Source of the DNA: an uncultured Halomonas sp.
Lineage (GTDB): Bacteria > Pseudomonadota > Gammaproteobacteria > Pseudomonadales > Halomonadaceae
Length of the DNA: 64,000 bases
Assembly (NCBI RefSeq): GCF_947493865.1
Contig: NZ_CANLTC010000008.1
Span: 98,181-162,180 of the forward strand
Direction of reading: 5' to 3'
Position numbers and translations under genes: made by a program. Of the stretch, positions 27,756 through 38,007 are shown piece by piece. A model generated the notes under the pieces. It had not been told where the DNA came from, ran no database searches, and worked only from the letters and a program-made list of their open reading frames with translations. Position 1 is the stretch's first letter, and each line of letters starts with the position of its first letter.

Positions 27756-28522
27756 AAAACCATAGCAAATTACTGACAGGTCTAGTAATGGGGGCATTGC
27801 TTACCGGTTGTGCCAGTCAAGGCGCGCAGCAGCAAAAACCCGTCGACCCCTGGGAAGGGGTCAACAGAAAAGTGTTCGTCTTCAACGAGACCATCGACCG
27901 CTACGCACTCAAGCCGATTGCACAGGGCTACGACAAGATCACGCCCCAGCCCGTTCAGACGGGTGTCGGCAACTTCTTCTCCAATCTGGGAGAACTTCGC
28001 ACCGTGCTCAACAGTGTATTGCAGTGGAAGTGGAGTAATGCCGGCGTAGCTTCAGGGCGTTTTCTGGTCAACACGACTCTGGGGCTGGGCGGGGTGCTGG
28101 ACCCCGCCAGTCGCATGGAGTGGATGGCTCGAGAAGAGGATTTTGGTCAGACGCTGGGCGTGTGGGGCGTAGCCGAAGGCCCTTATGTGGTGTTGCCACT
28201 GCTTGGGCCGAGCACCGTGCGGGACACCTCGGCACTACCGGTAGACATTTACAGTTATCCTCTGACCTACGTCGAGGATGATGGTGTGCGCTATGCGATA
28301 CGCGCACTGCAGCTGGTCAATTACCGCGCCAGCCTGCTGGAGCAGGAGAAGCTGGTGCGCGGTGACCGCTATGTTTTCCTGCGTGATACCTATCTGCAGC
28401 GACGTCGTTTCGAGGTGAACGATGGCAGGACGGGAGAGGACCCGTTCGCAAGCGACGACTTTGACTTTGATGATAGTGATTTCAATGACAGCGATTTCGA
28501 CGACAGCGACTTCGCCGACTAG
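27752..28522 (+). CDS. mlaA: MlaA/VacJ outer-membrane lipoprotein
   Basis: 256 residues from the ATG at 27752. A lipoprotein signal peptide ends at LLTGC. The MlaA core follows (DPWEGVNRKVFVFNETID, FFSNLGELRTVLN, TLGVWGVAEGPYVVLPLLGPS, DPASRMEW). MlaA sits with porins in the outer membrane and removes misplaced phospholipid from the outer leaflet. The C-terminus is odd: a run of D-D-S-D-F-like repeats, about 24 residues, nearly all Asp, Ser and Phe. The mlaFEDCB genes are not nearby, which is usual. Confidence 0.93.
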   Translation: MKNHSKLLTGLVMGALLTGCASQGAQQQKPVDPWEGVNRKVFVFNETIDRYALKPIAQGYDKITPQPVQTGVGNFFSNLGELRTVLNSVLQWKWSNAGVASGRFLVNTTLGLGGVLDPASRMEWMAREEDFGQTLGVWGVAEGPYVVLPLLGPSTVRDTSALPVDIYSYPLTYVEDDGVRYAIRALQLVNYRASLLEQEKLVRGDRYVFLRDTYLQRRRFEVNDGRTGEDPFASDDFDFDDSDFNDSDFDDSDFAD

Positions 28523-28535
28523 GATAGAGGCGACC

Positions 28536-29714
28536 ATGGCTCGCTCGAGCGTTCTCATCGCGATTCTGGACCTGCCCGGCAGCGAGCGTGACGCCCTGGC
28601 GCGGATGGTTGCTACCCAGGGTTTCAATGTCATCGTAGCGGAAGACGATCAGGAGCTGCCAGCCGAAACGGCGCTAGTCGTCGCTCATGTGCGAGCGGTA
28701 GAGAGCGGGCAATGGCCATCACTCATCGAATGGTGGTCCGTCATCGCACTCGCGGATGCCCAGACGGTTGCTGATCTCGACGAGGCGTTTACGGCGGGAG
28801 TGCGGGAGTATCTGCTTGAGCCACTACACCATGCTGCATTGCTGGAGCGTCTGATCGTCAACACCTTGGCTCGTCATGCCGCGGATACCAGGCAGGTGCA
28901 AGAGCACACGGAGCTGGTCGAGCAAAACGAGGTGCTCGAAACTCACCTGGCCATGCTGCGCCTCGATCAGCAGTCGGGAGGACAGATACAGCGCAAGTTG
29001 TTGCCGGCAATGCCACAAACGATCAATGGCGTGCAATGTACGTATTCGTTGACACCGTCGCTTTACCTTTCCGGCGACTTTCTGGATTTCCAGCGCATCG
29101 ACGATCGCTACAGCGTTTTCTATTTCGCCGATGTTTCAGGGCATGGAGCCTCGTCGGCTTTCGTGACGGTACTGCTCAAATATCTTTGCAACCGTTGGCT
29201 GCAGGAGCGAGGCAGCGAGGCACCGTCATCCTTGCCTTCGACATGGCTCAAGCAACTCAACGATGAATTGCTGGACACCGGAATCGGCAAGCATGCCACC
29301 GTGTTTGTCGGCGTCATCGATCGTGAACTACGCTACCTTCACTATTCACTGGGTGCGCAGTTGCCCATGCCGATGTTGATCGACAACGGGGAGCTTGTGA
29401 CGCTGGAAGGCGAAGGAATGCCGGTTGGCCTGTTTCCCGGTACCGTTTACCCCTCATACGGCTATGAGCTGCCGGAGAACTTTTGCTTGTGGCTATGTTC
29501 GGATGGGGTGTTGGAATGCTTGTCTGGCAACAGTATCGAGCAGCGCCTCGAGGAGTTGCACGCGCGAATAATTCAATGTTCCGACGTAACGGCACTGCGG
29601 GTGATGCTGGGAGTGAAGGCAGCCGAGACCGAGAGCGGTGATTCGGAACATCAGTCTCTACCTGATGATCTGACCATTATGAGGCTAAGCGGATTCGATC
29701 ATGATTACCCATGA
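28536..29714 (+). CDS. Response regulator with degenerate receiver and PP2C (SpoIIE) phosphatase domain, RssB-like
   Basis: 392 residues from the ATG at 28536 (GAGG five bases upstream). The N-terminal receiver (1-105) has lost the usual phosphorylation site: the strand that should end in Asp reads ALVVAHV (46-52), and the conserved Lys is Glu95 in YLLEPL. A helical linker (about 110-155) leads to a PP2C domain with its metal residues intact: Asp181 in SGDFLDF, Asp199 in FADVSGHG, Asp in CSDGVLE and the DD near the C-terminus. Order mlaA, PP2C regulator, STAS protein matches P. aeruginosa PA2800-PA2798-PA2797, where the pair RssB and RssC controls RpoS. That function is inferred here. Confidence 0.82.
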   Translation: MARSSVLIAILDLPGSERDALARMVATQGFNVIVAEDDQELPAETALVVAHVRAVESGQWPSLIEWWSVIALADAQTVADLDEAFTAGVREYLLEPLHHAALLERLIVNTLARHAADTRQVQEHTELVEQNEVLETHLAMLRLDQQSGGQIQRKLLPAMPQTINGVQCTYSLTPSLYLSGDFLDFQRIDDRYSVFYFADVSGHGASSAFVTVLLKYLCNRWLQERGSEAPSSLPSTWLKQLNDELLDTGIGKHATVFVGVIDRELRYLHYSLGAQLPMPMLIDNGELVTLEGEGMPVGLFPGTVYPSYGYELPENFCLWLCSDGVLECLSGNSIEQRLEELHARIIQCSDVTALRVMLGVKAAETESGDSEHQSLPDDLTIMRLSGFDHDYP

Positions 29715-30219
29715 AGGGCGGCTGAAAGCGGCTTTCGATGATGGCGTGTTCGTTCTCAAGCTGTGTGGGGACGTTCGTTTGACCCTGTGTGCCACCTTGG
29801 ATAACCAGGCTCAGCGCCTGGCGGCCATGCCAGGGCTCAGGAGCGTGATCATCGATCTGCGCGAGGCATCCAACGTGGATTCTACCGCGCTGGGGTTTCT
29901 TGCAAAAGTCGCCATAGCGGTTCAAGGACGCATCGAATATCCCCCGACGATCGTCGCGGATCATCCCGACATACGCCGCCTGCTTGATGTCATGGGGTTT
30001 GCACGCTATTTCATTTTGACATCCTCTTCTATCGAAGAACCCGAAAAACTCAAAGACCTGCCTCGGGTCGAGGCTGACCAGGAGGAACTGCAGCAGCGTG
30101 TTCTCGAATCCCATCGCATTCTAATGCGCATGAGCGAGCACAATCGTAAGGAGTTTCAACCCTTGGTGGAGCTACTCGAGGTCGAAGAGGTCAGGTCGAC
30201 TCATGGCGCGCCACACTGA
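29701..30219 (+). CDS. STAS-domain anti-sigma factor antagonist (RssC/HsbA-like)
   Basis: 172 residues. The STAS domain spans about 1-105, with KLCGDVRLTLC and the phospho-site region NVDSTALGF, in which Ser61 is the likely phosphorylated residue. A ~60-residue helical tail follows. It overlaps the PP2C gene by 14 bases, so the two are made together. In the known systems the phosphatase dephosphorylates the Ser of this protein and so changes its binding partner. No anti-sigma kinase gene is visible in the window. Confidence 0.85.
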   Translation: MITHEGRLKAAFDDGVFVLKLCGDVRLTLCATLDNQAQRLAAMPGLRSVIIDLREASNVDSTALGFLAKVAIAVQGRIEYPPTIVADHPDIRRLLDVMGFARYFILTSSSIEEPEKLKDLPRVEADQEELQQRVLESHRILMRMSEHNRKEFQPLVELLEVEEVRSTHGAPH

Positions 30220-30306
30220 CAGGCTTCGCCAGCAAGCATTGATTAAAAGACCAGGCTCAACACTAAATGGCATAGCCTTGGCGCTGTCGGCACTACAAGG
30301 AAGCTC

Positions 30307-31494
30307 ATGCAGAAGGTGAATTCGCGGCGTATCGCGCTGCTGGTGGCAGCCAATACTGCTCTGGCACCGTTCGCCATCGATGCCTATCTGCCGGCGATTC
30401 CGGCCTTGGCCGAGGCCGTGAATGCAAGCGTGCATCACACCCAACTGTCGATCAGTATTTTCCTGGCGGGTTTCGCCCTGGGGCAACTGGTATTCGGTCC
30501 ACTATCCGATCGCCTGGGCCGGCGGCCGATATTGTTTGCCGGTATCAGCGTGTTCGTGCTGGCCAGTCTTGCGCTCACCCAGGTCGAGACGCTTGAAATG
30601 CTGTGGCTTCTGCGTTTCCTGCAGGCGTTGGGGGGTGGAGCGTCTGTGGTCAATTCCGCGGCCATCGTGCGGGATTGTTTCAGTGGCCGCGAGGCGGCAA
30701 AGGTATTGTCGACCATGGTCATGATCATGCTGTTGGCGCCTTTGATCGCTCCGGCGCTGGGTAGCTTGTTGCTCTATCTGGCGGACTGGCGGTCAATTTT
30801 TGTATTCCTTGCCGTGTATGCCGCCTTCGTGCTGTTGCTGCTGAGGCGTTATCTGCCGGAAACCCGGGGGCGCGATCCGAATGCGCCAGGGTTTCGACAG
30901 GTGTTGAACAACTATCTGGCCGTTCTGCGCCACCGGGAGGCGATGGGCTACATCAGTGCGGTGGCCATGTCCTTTGCGGGAATGTTTGCCTTCATCACCG
31001 GGTCGCCTTTCCTGTACATGGAGTACTTCGGGCTTTCGCCGGCGATCTATCCCTTCGTCTTCGGTGCCAATGTCATCGTCATGGCGGGCTCGAACCGGCT
31101 CAACATCCGCCTGCTACGTTACCGTTCTCCCCAGAGCAATCTGTTGCTGGGGCTGGGGGTGCAACTTACCAGTGGACTATTGCTGGTGGCCGTTTTTGCT
31201 TTCGGACTGGGATCGCTCTACGTGGTGGCGCCGTTGATGATCCTCTTCGTCGGCATGCAGGGCTTGATCAGTCCCAATGCCATGTCCTCGATGCTCGATC
31301 ATTTCCCGCACATGAGCGCCACCGCCACGGCATTACTCGGCAGCATCCAGTTCTCCTGCGGTGCCTTGGCAGGTGTGCTGGTGGGAATCTTCGAGGTTTA
31401 CAGCGCCTGGCCCGTGGTGCTGGTAATGCTGGGGGCGACTATCCTTGGCAATCTGGGTGTGCGGGTGTTGTGTGGTGGTGCGTTACGTTCCTGA
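30307..31494 (+). CDS. Bcr/CflA family MFS drug efflux transporter
   Basis: 395 residues, twelve helices. The DHA1 motifs fit the Bcr/CflA group: APFAIDAYLPAIPALA in TM1, FGPLSDRLGRRPILFAG between TM2 and TM3, and RFLQALGGGASVVNSAAIVRD in TM4. It is a proton-coupled inner-membrane exporter; the family handles bicyclomycin, sulfonamides and dipeptides, but the substrate here is not known. AAGGAAG precedes the ATG. Confidence 0.9.
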   Translation: MQKVNSRRIALLVAANTALAPFAIDAYLPAIPALAEAVNASVHHTQLSISIFLAGFALGQLVFGPLSDRLGRRPILFAGISVFVLASLALTQVETLEMLWLLRFLQALGGGASVVNSAAIVRDCFSGREAAKVLSTMVMIMLLAPLIAPALGSLLLYLADWRSIFVFLAVYAAFVLLLLRRYLPETRGRDPNAPGFRQVLNNYLAVLRHREAMGYISAVAMSFAGMFAFITGSPFLYMEYFGLSPAIYPFVFGANVIVMAGSNRLNIRLLRYRSPQSNLLLGLGVQLTSGLLLVAVFAFGLGSLYVVAPLMILFVGMQGLISPNAMSSMLDHFPHMSATATALLGSIQFSCGALAGVLVGIFEVYSAWPVVLVMLGATILGNLGVRVLCGGALRS

Positions 31495-31534
31495 AAACGT
31501 GCCGCGCCTGGGGCCCATAGCACAAAAATGACTT

Positions 31535-31552
31535 CTGTCATGAACTTGTCAT
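31535..31552 (+). promoter_or_regulatory. PHO box upstream of pstS
   Basis: CTGTCATGAACTTGTCAT has two 7-base PhoB half sites, CTGTCAT and TTGTCAT, separated by four bases as in the consensus; only one half-site base differs. It lies 61 bases before the pstS ATG, which fits activation by PhoB under phosphate limitation. Confidence 0.9.
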
Positions 31553-31556
31553 TTTT

Positions 31557-31582
31557 CCTTGGCACCCTGTGTCTTGCCAAGG
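31557..31582. promoter_or_regulatory. Inverted repeat in pstS promoter/leader
   Basis: CCTTGGCA and TGCCAAGG form a perfect 8-bp inverted repeat with a 10-base loop, five bases past the PHO box. It spans the expected -10 and transcript start, so it may be a second operator or a leader hairpin. Confidence 0.45.
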
Positions 31583-31612
31583 TTGATCACGCTCATCGAC
31601 AGGAGTTAGCGC

Positions 31613-32626
31613 ATGAATCGCATCCTCAAGACAACCGCCATCGCCGCCGCCGTATTCAGCGTCGCCGGTATCGCTCAAGCACGGGATCAGGTGCGTATCG
31701 TCGGGTCCAGCACCGTCTATCCGTTTGCCAGCTACGTTGCCGAGGAGTTTGGCGCCACTACCGATTACCCGACCCCGGTGATCGAGTCCACCGGCTCCGG
31801 CGGGGGGCTGCGGCTGTTCTGCAATGGGATCGGTGAGGGGACGCCGGATATCACCAACGCCTCTCGCCGCATGAAAACCTCGGAGTACGAGCGTTGCCAG
31901 GAGAATGGCGTGACCGACATTACCGAGGCCAAGATCGGTTATGACGGCATTGCTTTCGCCCAGTCGAACAGCAACGACCCGATCGACGTCACCCGGGAGC
32001 AGCTCTTCATGGCCCTGGCTGCCAAGGTGCCCCAGGAAGAAGAACTGGTCGACAACCCTTACAAGAAGTGGAGCGATATAGACGCCTCCCTGCCGGATCG
32101 TGAGATCGCCGTCTATGGCCCGCCCACCACTTCCGGTACCCGAGACGCCTTCGAGGAACTGGTCATGGAAGCCGCCTCGGAAGATATGGAGGCTTACGGT
32201 GGCGAAGCCTATACCGACATCCGATCCGACGGCGCCTATATCGACGCCGGCGAAAACGACAACCTGATCGTCCAGCGCCTTTCCGAAAATACAGATGCTT
32301 TCGGTATCTTCGGTTACTCCTTCCTCGAAGAGAATGCCGATAGCTTGAATGGAGCCTCCATCGATGGCGTAGCCCCCGAACCCGAGGCGATCAGCTCCGG
32401 TGAATACCCGGTCTCACGCTCGCTGTTCTTCTATGTGAAGAATCAGCATGCCGATGAAGTGCCGACGATGTACGAATTCGCCAATCTGTTCATGAGCGAG
32501 CAGATGATTGCGCCCATGGGGTATCTACAGGGACTGGGGCTGATCCCGCTGCCGGAAGAGGAGCGTCAAGCCCGGCGCGATGCGGTTGAGGGTAAGGAAA
32601 AACTCGAGCTTTCAGCGCTGAAGTAA
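31613..32626 (+). CDS. pstS: Phosphate ABC transporter substrate-binding protein PstS
   Basis: 337 residues with a signal peptide (1-23, ending IAQA). The phosphate-binding segments are seen: VGSSTVYPFA after the cleavage site, ESTGSGGGLRLFCNG, DITNASRRM and PPTTSGTRDAFEEL. The protein captures phosphate in the periplasm and delivers it to PstCA. It is the first gene after the PHO box and is separated from pstC by a strong hairpin, so it is probably the most abundant product of the operon. Confidence 0.95.
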   Translation: MNRILKTTAIAAAVFSVAGIAQARDQVRIVGSSTVYPFASYVAEEFGATTDYPTPVIESTGSGGGLRLFCNGIGEGTPDITNASRRMKTSEYERCQENGVTDITEAKIGYDGIAFAQSNSNDPIDVTREQLFMALAAKVPQEEELVDNPYKKWSDIDASLPDREIAVYGPPTTSGTRDAFEELVMEAASEDMEAYGGEAYTDIRSDGAYIDAGENDNLIVQRLSENTDAFGIFGYSFLEENADSLNGASIDGVAPEPEAISSGEYPVSRSLFFYVKNQHADEVPTMYEFANLFMSEQMIAPMGYLQGLGLIPLPEEERQARRDAVEGKEKLELSALK

Positions 32627-32646
32627 GCGCTTCCGGACGTCAGAGG

Positions 32647-32676
32647 ATGGGCCGATAGCGTTTGCTATCGGCCCAT
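32647..32676 (+). promoter_or_regulatory. Strong hairpin between pstS and pstC
   Basis: ATGGGCCGATAGC pairs perfectly with GCTATCGGCCCAT across a GTTT loop (13 bp). No T tract follows, so it probably protects the 3' end of processed pstS mRNA or causes partial termination, giving more PstS than permease. Confidence 0.75.
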
Positions 32677-32726
32677 GCCGACGCCAAGGCCCTGTTGATT
32701 TTTGGGTTCATCACACGAGAGTTCCG

Positions 32727-33983
32727 ATGCCGATCAACCAAATTTATTTATTGTTCTCCGCCGTGCTCATCGCCTTGGGGTTGGCCGCCTTTTTCCTGGC
32801 GCGTGCCCGGGCCTCACATCTTCGTACCCATGGCACGGCGATGGTCGCGCAACCGGATCAGTATGCCTGGTTTTCGGTAGTGACGACTGCAGGTCCCGCG
32901 CTACTGGTGGCAGCGTTGGGCGCCTTTGTCTTGCTGCTGCTCGGGGCAGACATTCCCACTATTTATCTGCTTGGGGCCAGTCTGGCGGTGGCCGTTATCG
33001 GTTTGCTGGTTGGCCTGCTGCAAGTGCGTCCGGATTTTCACGCGCGTCAGGCCATCGAGCGGGTGATCCGCGGGATTCTGGCGGCGGCGGCAATGGTTTC
33101 CATCGTGACGACCTTGGGTATCCTTATCTCGATCGTGTTCGAAGCGGTTCGCTTCTTTCAGATGCAAAGCTTCTGGGAGTTCATCACCGGCACGACCTGG
33201 GCGCCGGGCAATAGCTTTCTCGCCGCTGCCGGCCGCGCCGACGAAGGCGCCAGGGCGGCCCAGTTCGGGTCGGTGCCGCTGTTTGCCGGTACTTTTCTCA
33301 TCACCTTGATTGCCATGCTGGTGGCGATCCCTATAGGCCTCATGGCCGCCATCTACATGGCGGAATTCGCTCCGGCCCAGGTGCGCACCCTGGCCAAGCC
33401 GGTACTGGAAGTGCTCGCGGGAATCCCCACGGTGGTCTACGGCTTTTTTGCCGCCATTACCGTGGCGCCGGTCATCGTCGATGTTGCGGGCTTCTTCGGA
33501 CTGGATGCCTCCTTCAACAATGCCCTGGCCCCGGGCATCGTCATGGGCATCATGATCATTCCATTCATCTCGTCACTTTCCGACGATGTCATCAACGCGG
33601 TGCCGGACAGCATGCGCGAAGGCTCCCTGGCGCTGGGCATGACCAAGGCGGAGACCATCACCAGCGTGGTATTGCCCACGGCCATCCCCGGCATCATCTC
33701 CGCATCGCTGCTGGCGGTTTCCCGGGCCCTGGGGGAGACCATGATCGTGGTCATGGCCGCGGGCATGCGACCCAATCTGACCGCCAACCCGCTTGAGGAC
33801 ATGACCACGGTAACGGTGCGTATCGTGGCTGCCCTGACCGGGGATCAGGAGTTCGAGAGCGCCGAGACCCTTTCGGCGTTTGCCCTGGGATTGGTGCTGT
33901 TCGCGGTGACCCTGGTGCTGAACATGGTCTCGGTGATCATGATTCGTCGCTTCCGCGAAAAATATCGCTCCAACGAACTATGA
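32727..33983 (+). CDS. pstC: Phosphate ABC transporter permease PstC
   Basis: 418 residues, larger than E. coli PstC owing to an N-terminal region with extra helices (about 1-125). The core permease starts near TTLGILISIVFEAVRFF; the EAA loop is visible as SMREGSLALGMTKAETITSVVLPTA split around 290-315. It pairs with PstA in the inner membrane to pass phosphate. GAGAG precedes the ATG, and pstA follows after 19 bases. Confidence 0.93.
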   Translation: MPINQIYLLFSAVLIALGLAAFFLARARASHLRTHGTAMVAQPDQYAWFSVVTTAGPALLVAALGAFVLLLLGADIPTIYLLGASLAVAVIGLLVGLLQVRPDFHARQAIERVIRGILAAAAMVSIVTTLGILISIVFEAVRFFQMQSFWEFITGTTWAPGNSFLAAAGRADEGARAAQFGSVPLFAGTFLITLIAMLVAIPIGLMAAIYMAEFAPAQVRTLAKPVLEVLAGIPTVVYGFFAAITVAPVIVDVAGFFGLDASFNNALAPGIVMGIMIIPFISSLSDDVINAVPDSMREGSLALGMTKAETITSVVLPTAIPGIISASLLAVSRALGETMIVVMAAGMRPNLTANPLEDMTTVTVRIVAALTGDQEFESAETLSAFALGLVLFAVTLVLNMVSVIMIRRFREKYRSNEL

Positions 33984-34002
33984 GAATGCAAAGGATGACC
34001 CC

Positions 34003-35169
34003 ATGAGCCAATCCTTCGATGAGATCACCGCTCAGCTCAAGCGTCGCCATCGCAAGACGGCCCGACTGAAATGGCTCTCCATGGGAGCGCTGGCGCTGGC
34101 GGCGACCTTTCTGGTGGTGTTCATCAGTGACATGCTGGTGAAAGGCTTGCCGGCGTTTCAACAGGCGCAGATCCAGGTCGAGGTCACCTACAGCGAGCAG
34201 AGCCAGCAGATGCCGCCGGCGGCGGTGAACGAGGATGTACGACGGCTGGTGAGCCGCGGTTTCCTGCGCACCTTGCCCATGCGGATGCGGGACAACCCGG
34301 ATTTGATCGGCACCACCCGCATGGAGTGGGTGCTGGCGGATAGCGCGGTGGATCAGTACCTCAAGGGCCATCACACTCGGCTCAAGGACGACCAGAAGTC
34401 CATCGTCGACGATCTGCTGGCGAAAGGGCAGGTGGCACTCAAGTTCAATACCCGCTTTTTCACCGCCGGCGATTCCAAGATGCCGGAGCTTGCCGGCATT
34501 GCCTCCGCAGCAGTAGGCACGGTGATGACGCTGATCGTGACCATGCTGGTCTGTTTTCCCATCGGCGTGATGACCGCGGTTTATCTCGAGGAGTTCGCCA
34601 CGGATAACTGGCTGACCCAGGCCATCGAGATCAACATCAACAACCTGGCGGCAGTCCCGTCGATATTGTTCGGCCTGCTGGGACTTGCCATCTATATCAA
34701 CTTCTTTGGCGTGCCGCGCTCGACCCCGCTGGTGGGCGGGTTGACGCTGGCCTTGATGACGCTTCCGGTGATCATCATTGCCACGCGAACTGCGCTGCGT
34801 AGCGTGCCGGACACCATTCGTCAGGCGGCCTTTGGCGTGGGCTGTTCCCGTTGGCAGGTGGTGCGGGATCATGTCCTGCCGTTGTCCTTTCCGGGCATTC
34901 TCACCGGCTCGATCATCGGTCTGGCCCAGGCCATGGGCGAAACCGCACCGCTGATCATCATCGGCATGGTGGCCTTCATTCCCGACGTTTCAGCCTCCTT
35001 TACCGACGCCGCCACGGTGATGCCCGCGCAGATATTTACCTGGGCCGGCGAGCCGGATCGCGCCTTCACCGAGAAGACCGCCGGAGGCATTCTGGTGCTG
35101 CTGGCCGTGCTCATCTCGCTCAATGCTTCGGCGGTCTGGATGCGCAAGAAATTCGAGCGCCGCTGGTAA
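34003..35169 (+). CDS. pstA: Phosphate ABC transporter permease PstA
   Basis: 388 residues. An N-terminal helix (about 25-46) is followed by a ~110-residue extracytoplasmic region, then the permease core. The EAA loop is [22 protein letters not shown] (within 260-285). The enlarged periplasmic region resembles the long PstA subfamily of marine gammaproteobacteria. AAGGA lies seven bases before the ATG. Confidence 0.93.
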   Translation: MSQSFDEITAQLKRRHRKTARLKWLSMGALALAATFLVVFISDMLVKGLPAFQQAQIQVEVTYSEQSQQMPPAAVNEDVRRLVSRGFLRTLPMRMRDNPDLIGTTRMEWVLADSAVDQYLKGHHTRLKDDQKSIVDDLLAKGQVALKFNTRFFTAGDSKMPELAGIASAAVGTVMTLIVTMLVCFPIGVMTAVYLEEFATDNWLTQAIEININNLAAVPSILFGLLGLAIYINFFGVPRSTPLVGGLTLALMTLPVIIIATRTALRSVPDTIRQAAFGVGCSRWQVVRDHVLPLSFPGILTGSIIGLAQAMGETAPLIIIGMVAFIPDVSASFTDAATVMPAQIFTWAGEPDRAFTEKTAGGILVLLAVLISLNASAVWMRKKFERRW

Positions 35170-35225
35170 TCCGCTGCGCTTTGAACAATGCGCCCCGAAT
35201 AATGCGTTTTGAACAGGAAGCTCTC

Positions 35226-36084
35226 ATGCTCAACGAACAGATTACCAATCGCGAAACCGAACCCGTGAAGCCCTCCAAAGAGTCGTCAGAGCAGGCACAG
35301 TTCTCGACCCAAGGAAAACCCGTCCATACCAATGAGGATGCGTGTCAGGAATTGAGTATTCGTGTCCGTGATCTCAATCTCTGGTATGGCGCCAATCAAG
35401 CACTCAAGAACGTCAATATCGACGTCTATCAGAACAACGTTACCGCGCTGATAGGCCCTTCCGGGTGCGGCAAGTCGACTTTTTTGCGCTGCCTCAATCG
35501 CATGAACGATCTGATTCGCAGCGTCAGGATAGAGGGGCTGGTGGAGATGGACGGGCGGGATGTCAACGATCCCAAAATGGATGAGATAGCCCTGCGTCGG
35601 CGGGTGGGCATGGTATTCCAGAAGCCCAATCCGTTTCCCAAGTCGATTTATGAAAACATCGCCTATGCACCGCGTATGCACGATCTGGTGAGCCGCAAGG
35701 CGGAGCAGGATGAGCTGGTGGAGCAGGCGCTACGCGATGCCGGGCTGTGGAACGAGGTCAAGGACAAGCTTCAGCAGCCGGGCACCTCGCTGTCCGGTGG
35801 GCAGCAGCAGCGCCTGTGCATCGCCCGGGCAATCGCGGTGAAACCAGATGTGATCCTGATGGACGAACCGACCTCGGCGCTGGACCCGATTTCGACGGCG
35901 ACCATCGAGGATCTGATGGACAAGCTCAAGCGCCAGTTCACCATCGTCACGGTGACCCACAACATGCAGCAGGCGGCACGGGTCGCGGATTACACGGCCT
36001 TCTTCCATCTTGGTGAGCTGATCGAATACAACGATACGCGGATGATGTTCTCCAACCCTCATACCAAGAAGGCTGAGGATTACA

Positions 36085-36104
<20 letters not shown>
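35226..36104 (+). CDS. pstB: Phosphate ABC transporter ATP-binding protein PstB
   Basis: 292 residues from the ATG at 35226. An unusual ~40-residue polar N-terminal extension precedes the domain. Walker A is GPSGCGKST (77-85), the signature is [10 protein letters not shown], Walker B is [13 protein letters not shown] and the switch His is in [11 protein letters not shown]. It powers phosphate import. The gene overlaps the convergent MFS gene by 20 bases. No phoU follows, unlike most pst operons. Confidence 0.95.
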
Positions 36105-37522
<1,418 letters not shown>

Positions 37523-37647
37523 TTCGTTGAGTTGCTGTGAAGTGTTGGTATCGATGAATCAGGCGGTTTCGATGCACGTCGGGCCCGGCATGCGCTAAAG
37601 TGTTCAGGCAGCTTTTATCGCTATTATTCGTGGGAGTATCGAGCGCC

Positions 37648-37992
37648 TTGAGTCCACTACAGCTGTTCAAGTGTTTGGCTGACGACACGCGTCTGATGCT
37701 GATATTGCTTGTCGCCGAGGAAGGAGAGTTGTGCGTATGCGAGATGACTCACGCCCTTGCGGAGTCACAGCCCAAGGTGTCGAGACATTTGGCCCAATTG
37801 CGTGGCTGTGGCCTGCTTAATGATCGCCGTGAAGGGCAATGGGTGTTCTACGTTCTTGCCCGGGAGTTACCTTCCTGGGTCGTACACATCCTGGCCTCAG
37901 CCAGCCAGGGAGAGGCTGCCAGATTGACGAGTCTACAGGCACGATTGGCCGCCATGGGTAATCGTCCGGAACGTCGGGCTGCACTATGCTGA
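37648..37992 (+). CDS. arsR: ArsR-family arsenic-responsive repressor
   Basis: 114 residues from a TTG at 37648, giving (M)SPLQLFKCLADDTRL, the standard ArsR opening; GGGAG lies eleven bases upstream. The arsenite-binding site is ELCVCEM with Cys29 and Cys31. The winged-helix recognition part is ESQPKVSRHLAQLRGCGLL. A longer frame begins with GTG at 37600 but adds residues without homology. It likely represses the convergent acr3 gene or its own promoter. Confidence 0.88.
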   Translation: MSPLQLFKCLADDTRLMLILLVAEEGELCVCEMTHALAESQPKVSRHLAQLRGCGLLNDRREGQWVFYVLARELPSWVVHILASASQGEAARLTSLQARLAAMGNRPERRAALC

Positions 37993-38007
37993 GCACTTCT
38001 GAGTCGT

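Noticed and set aside
28422..28535. An upstream extension of the PP2C regulator frame
   Set aside because: It overlaps the mlaA 3' end, translates to Thr/Ile-rich sequence without homology, and a good ribosome binding site precedes the ATG at 28536.
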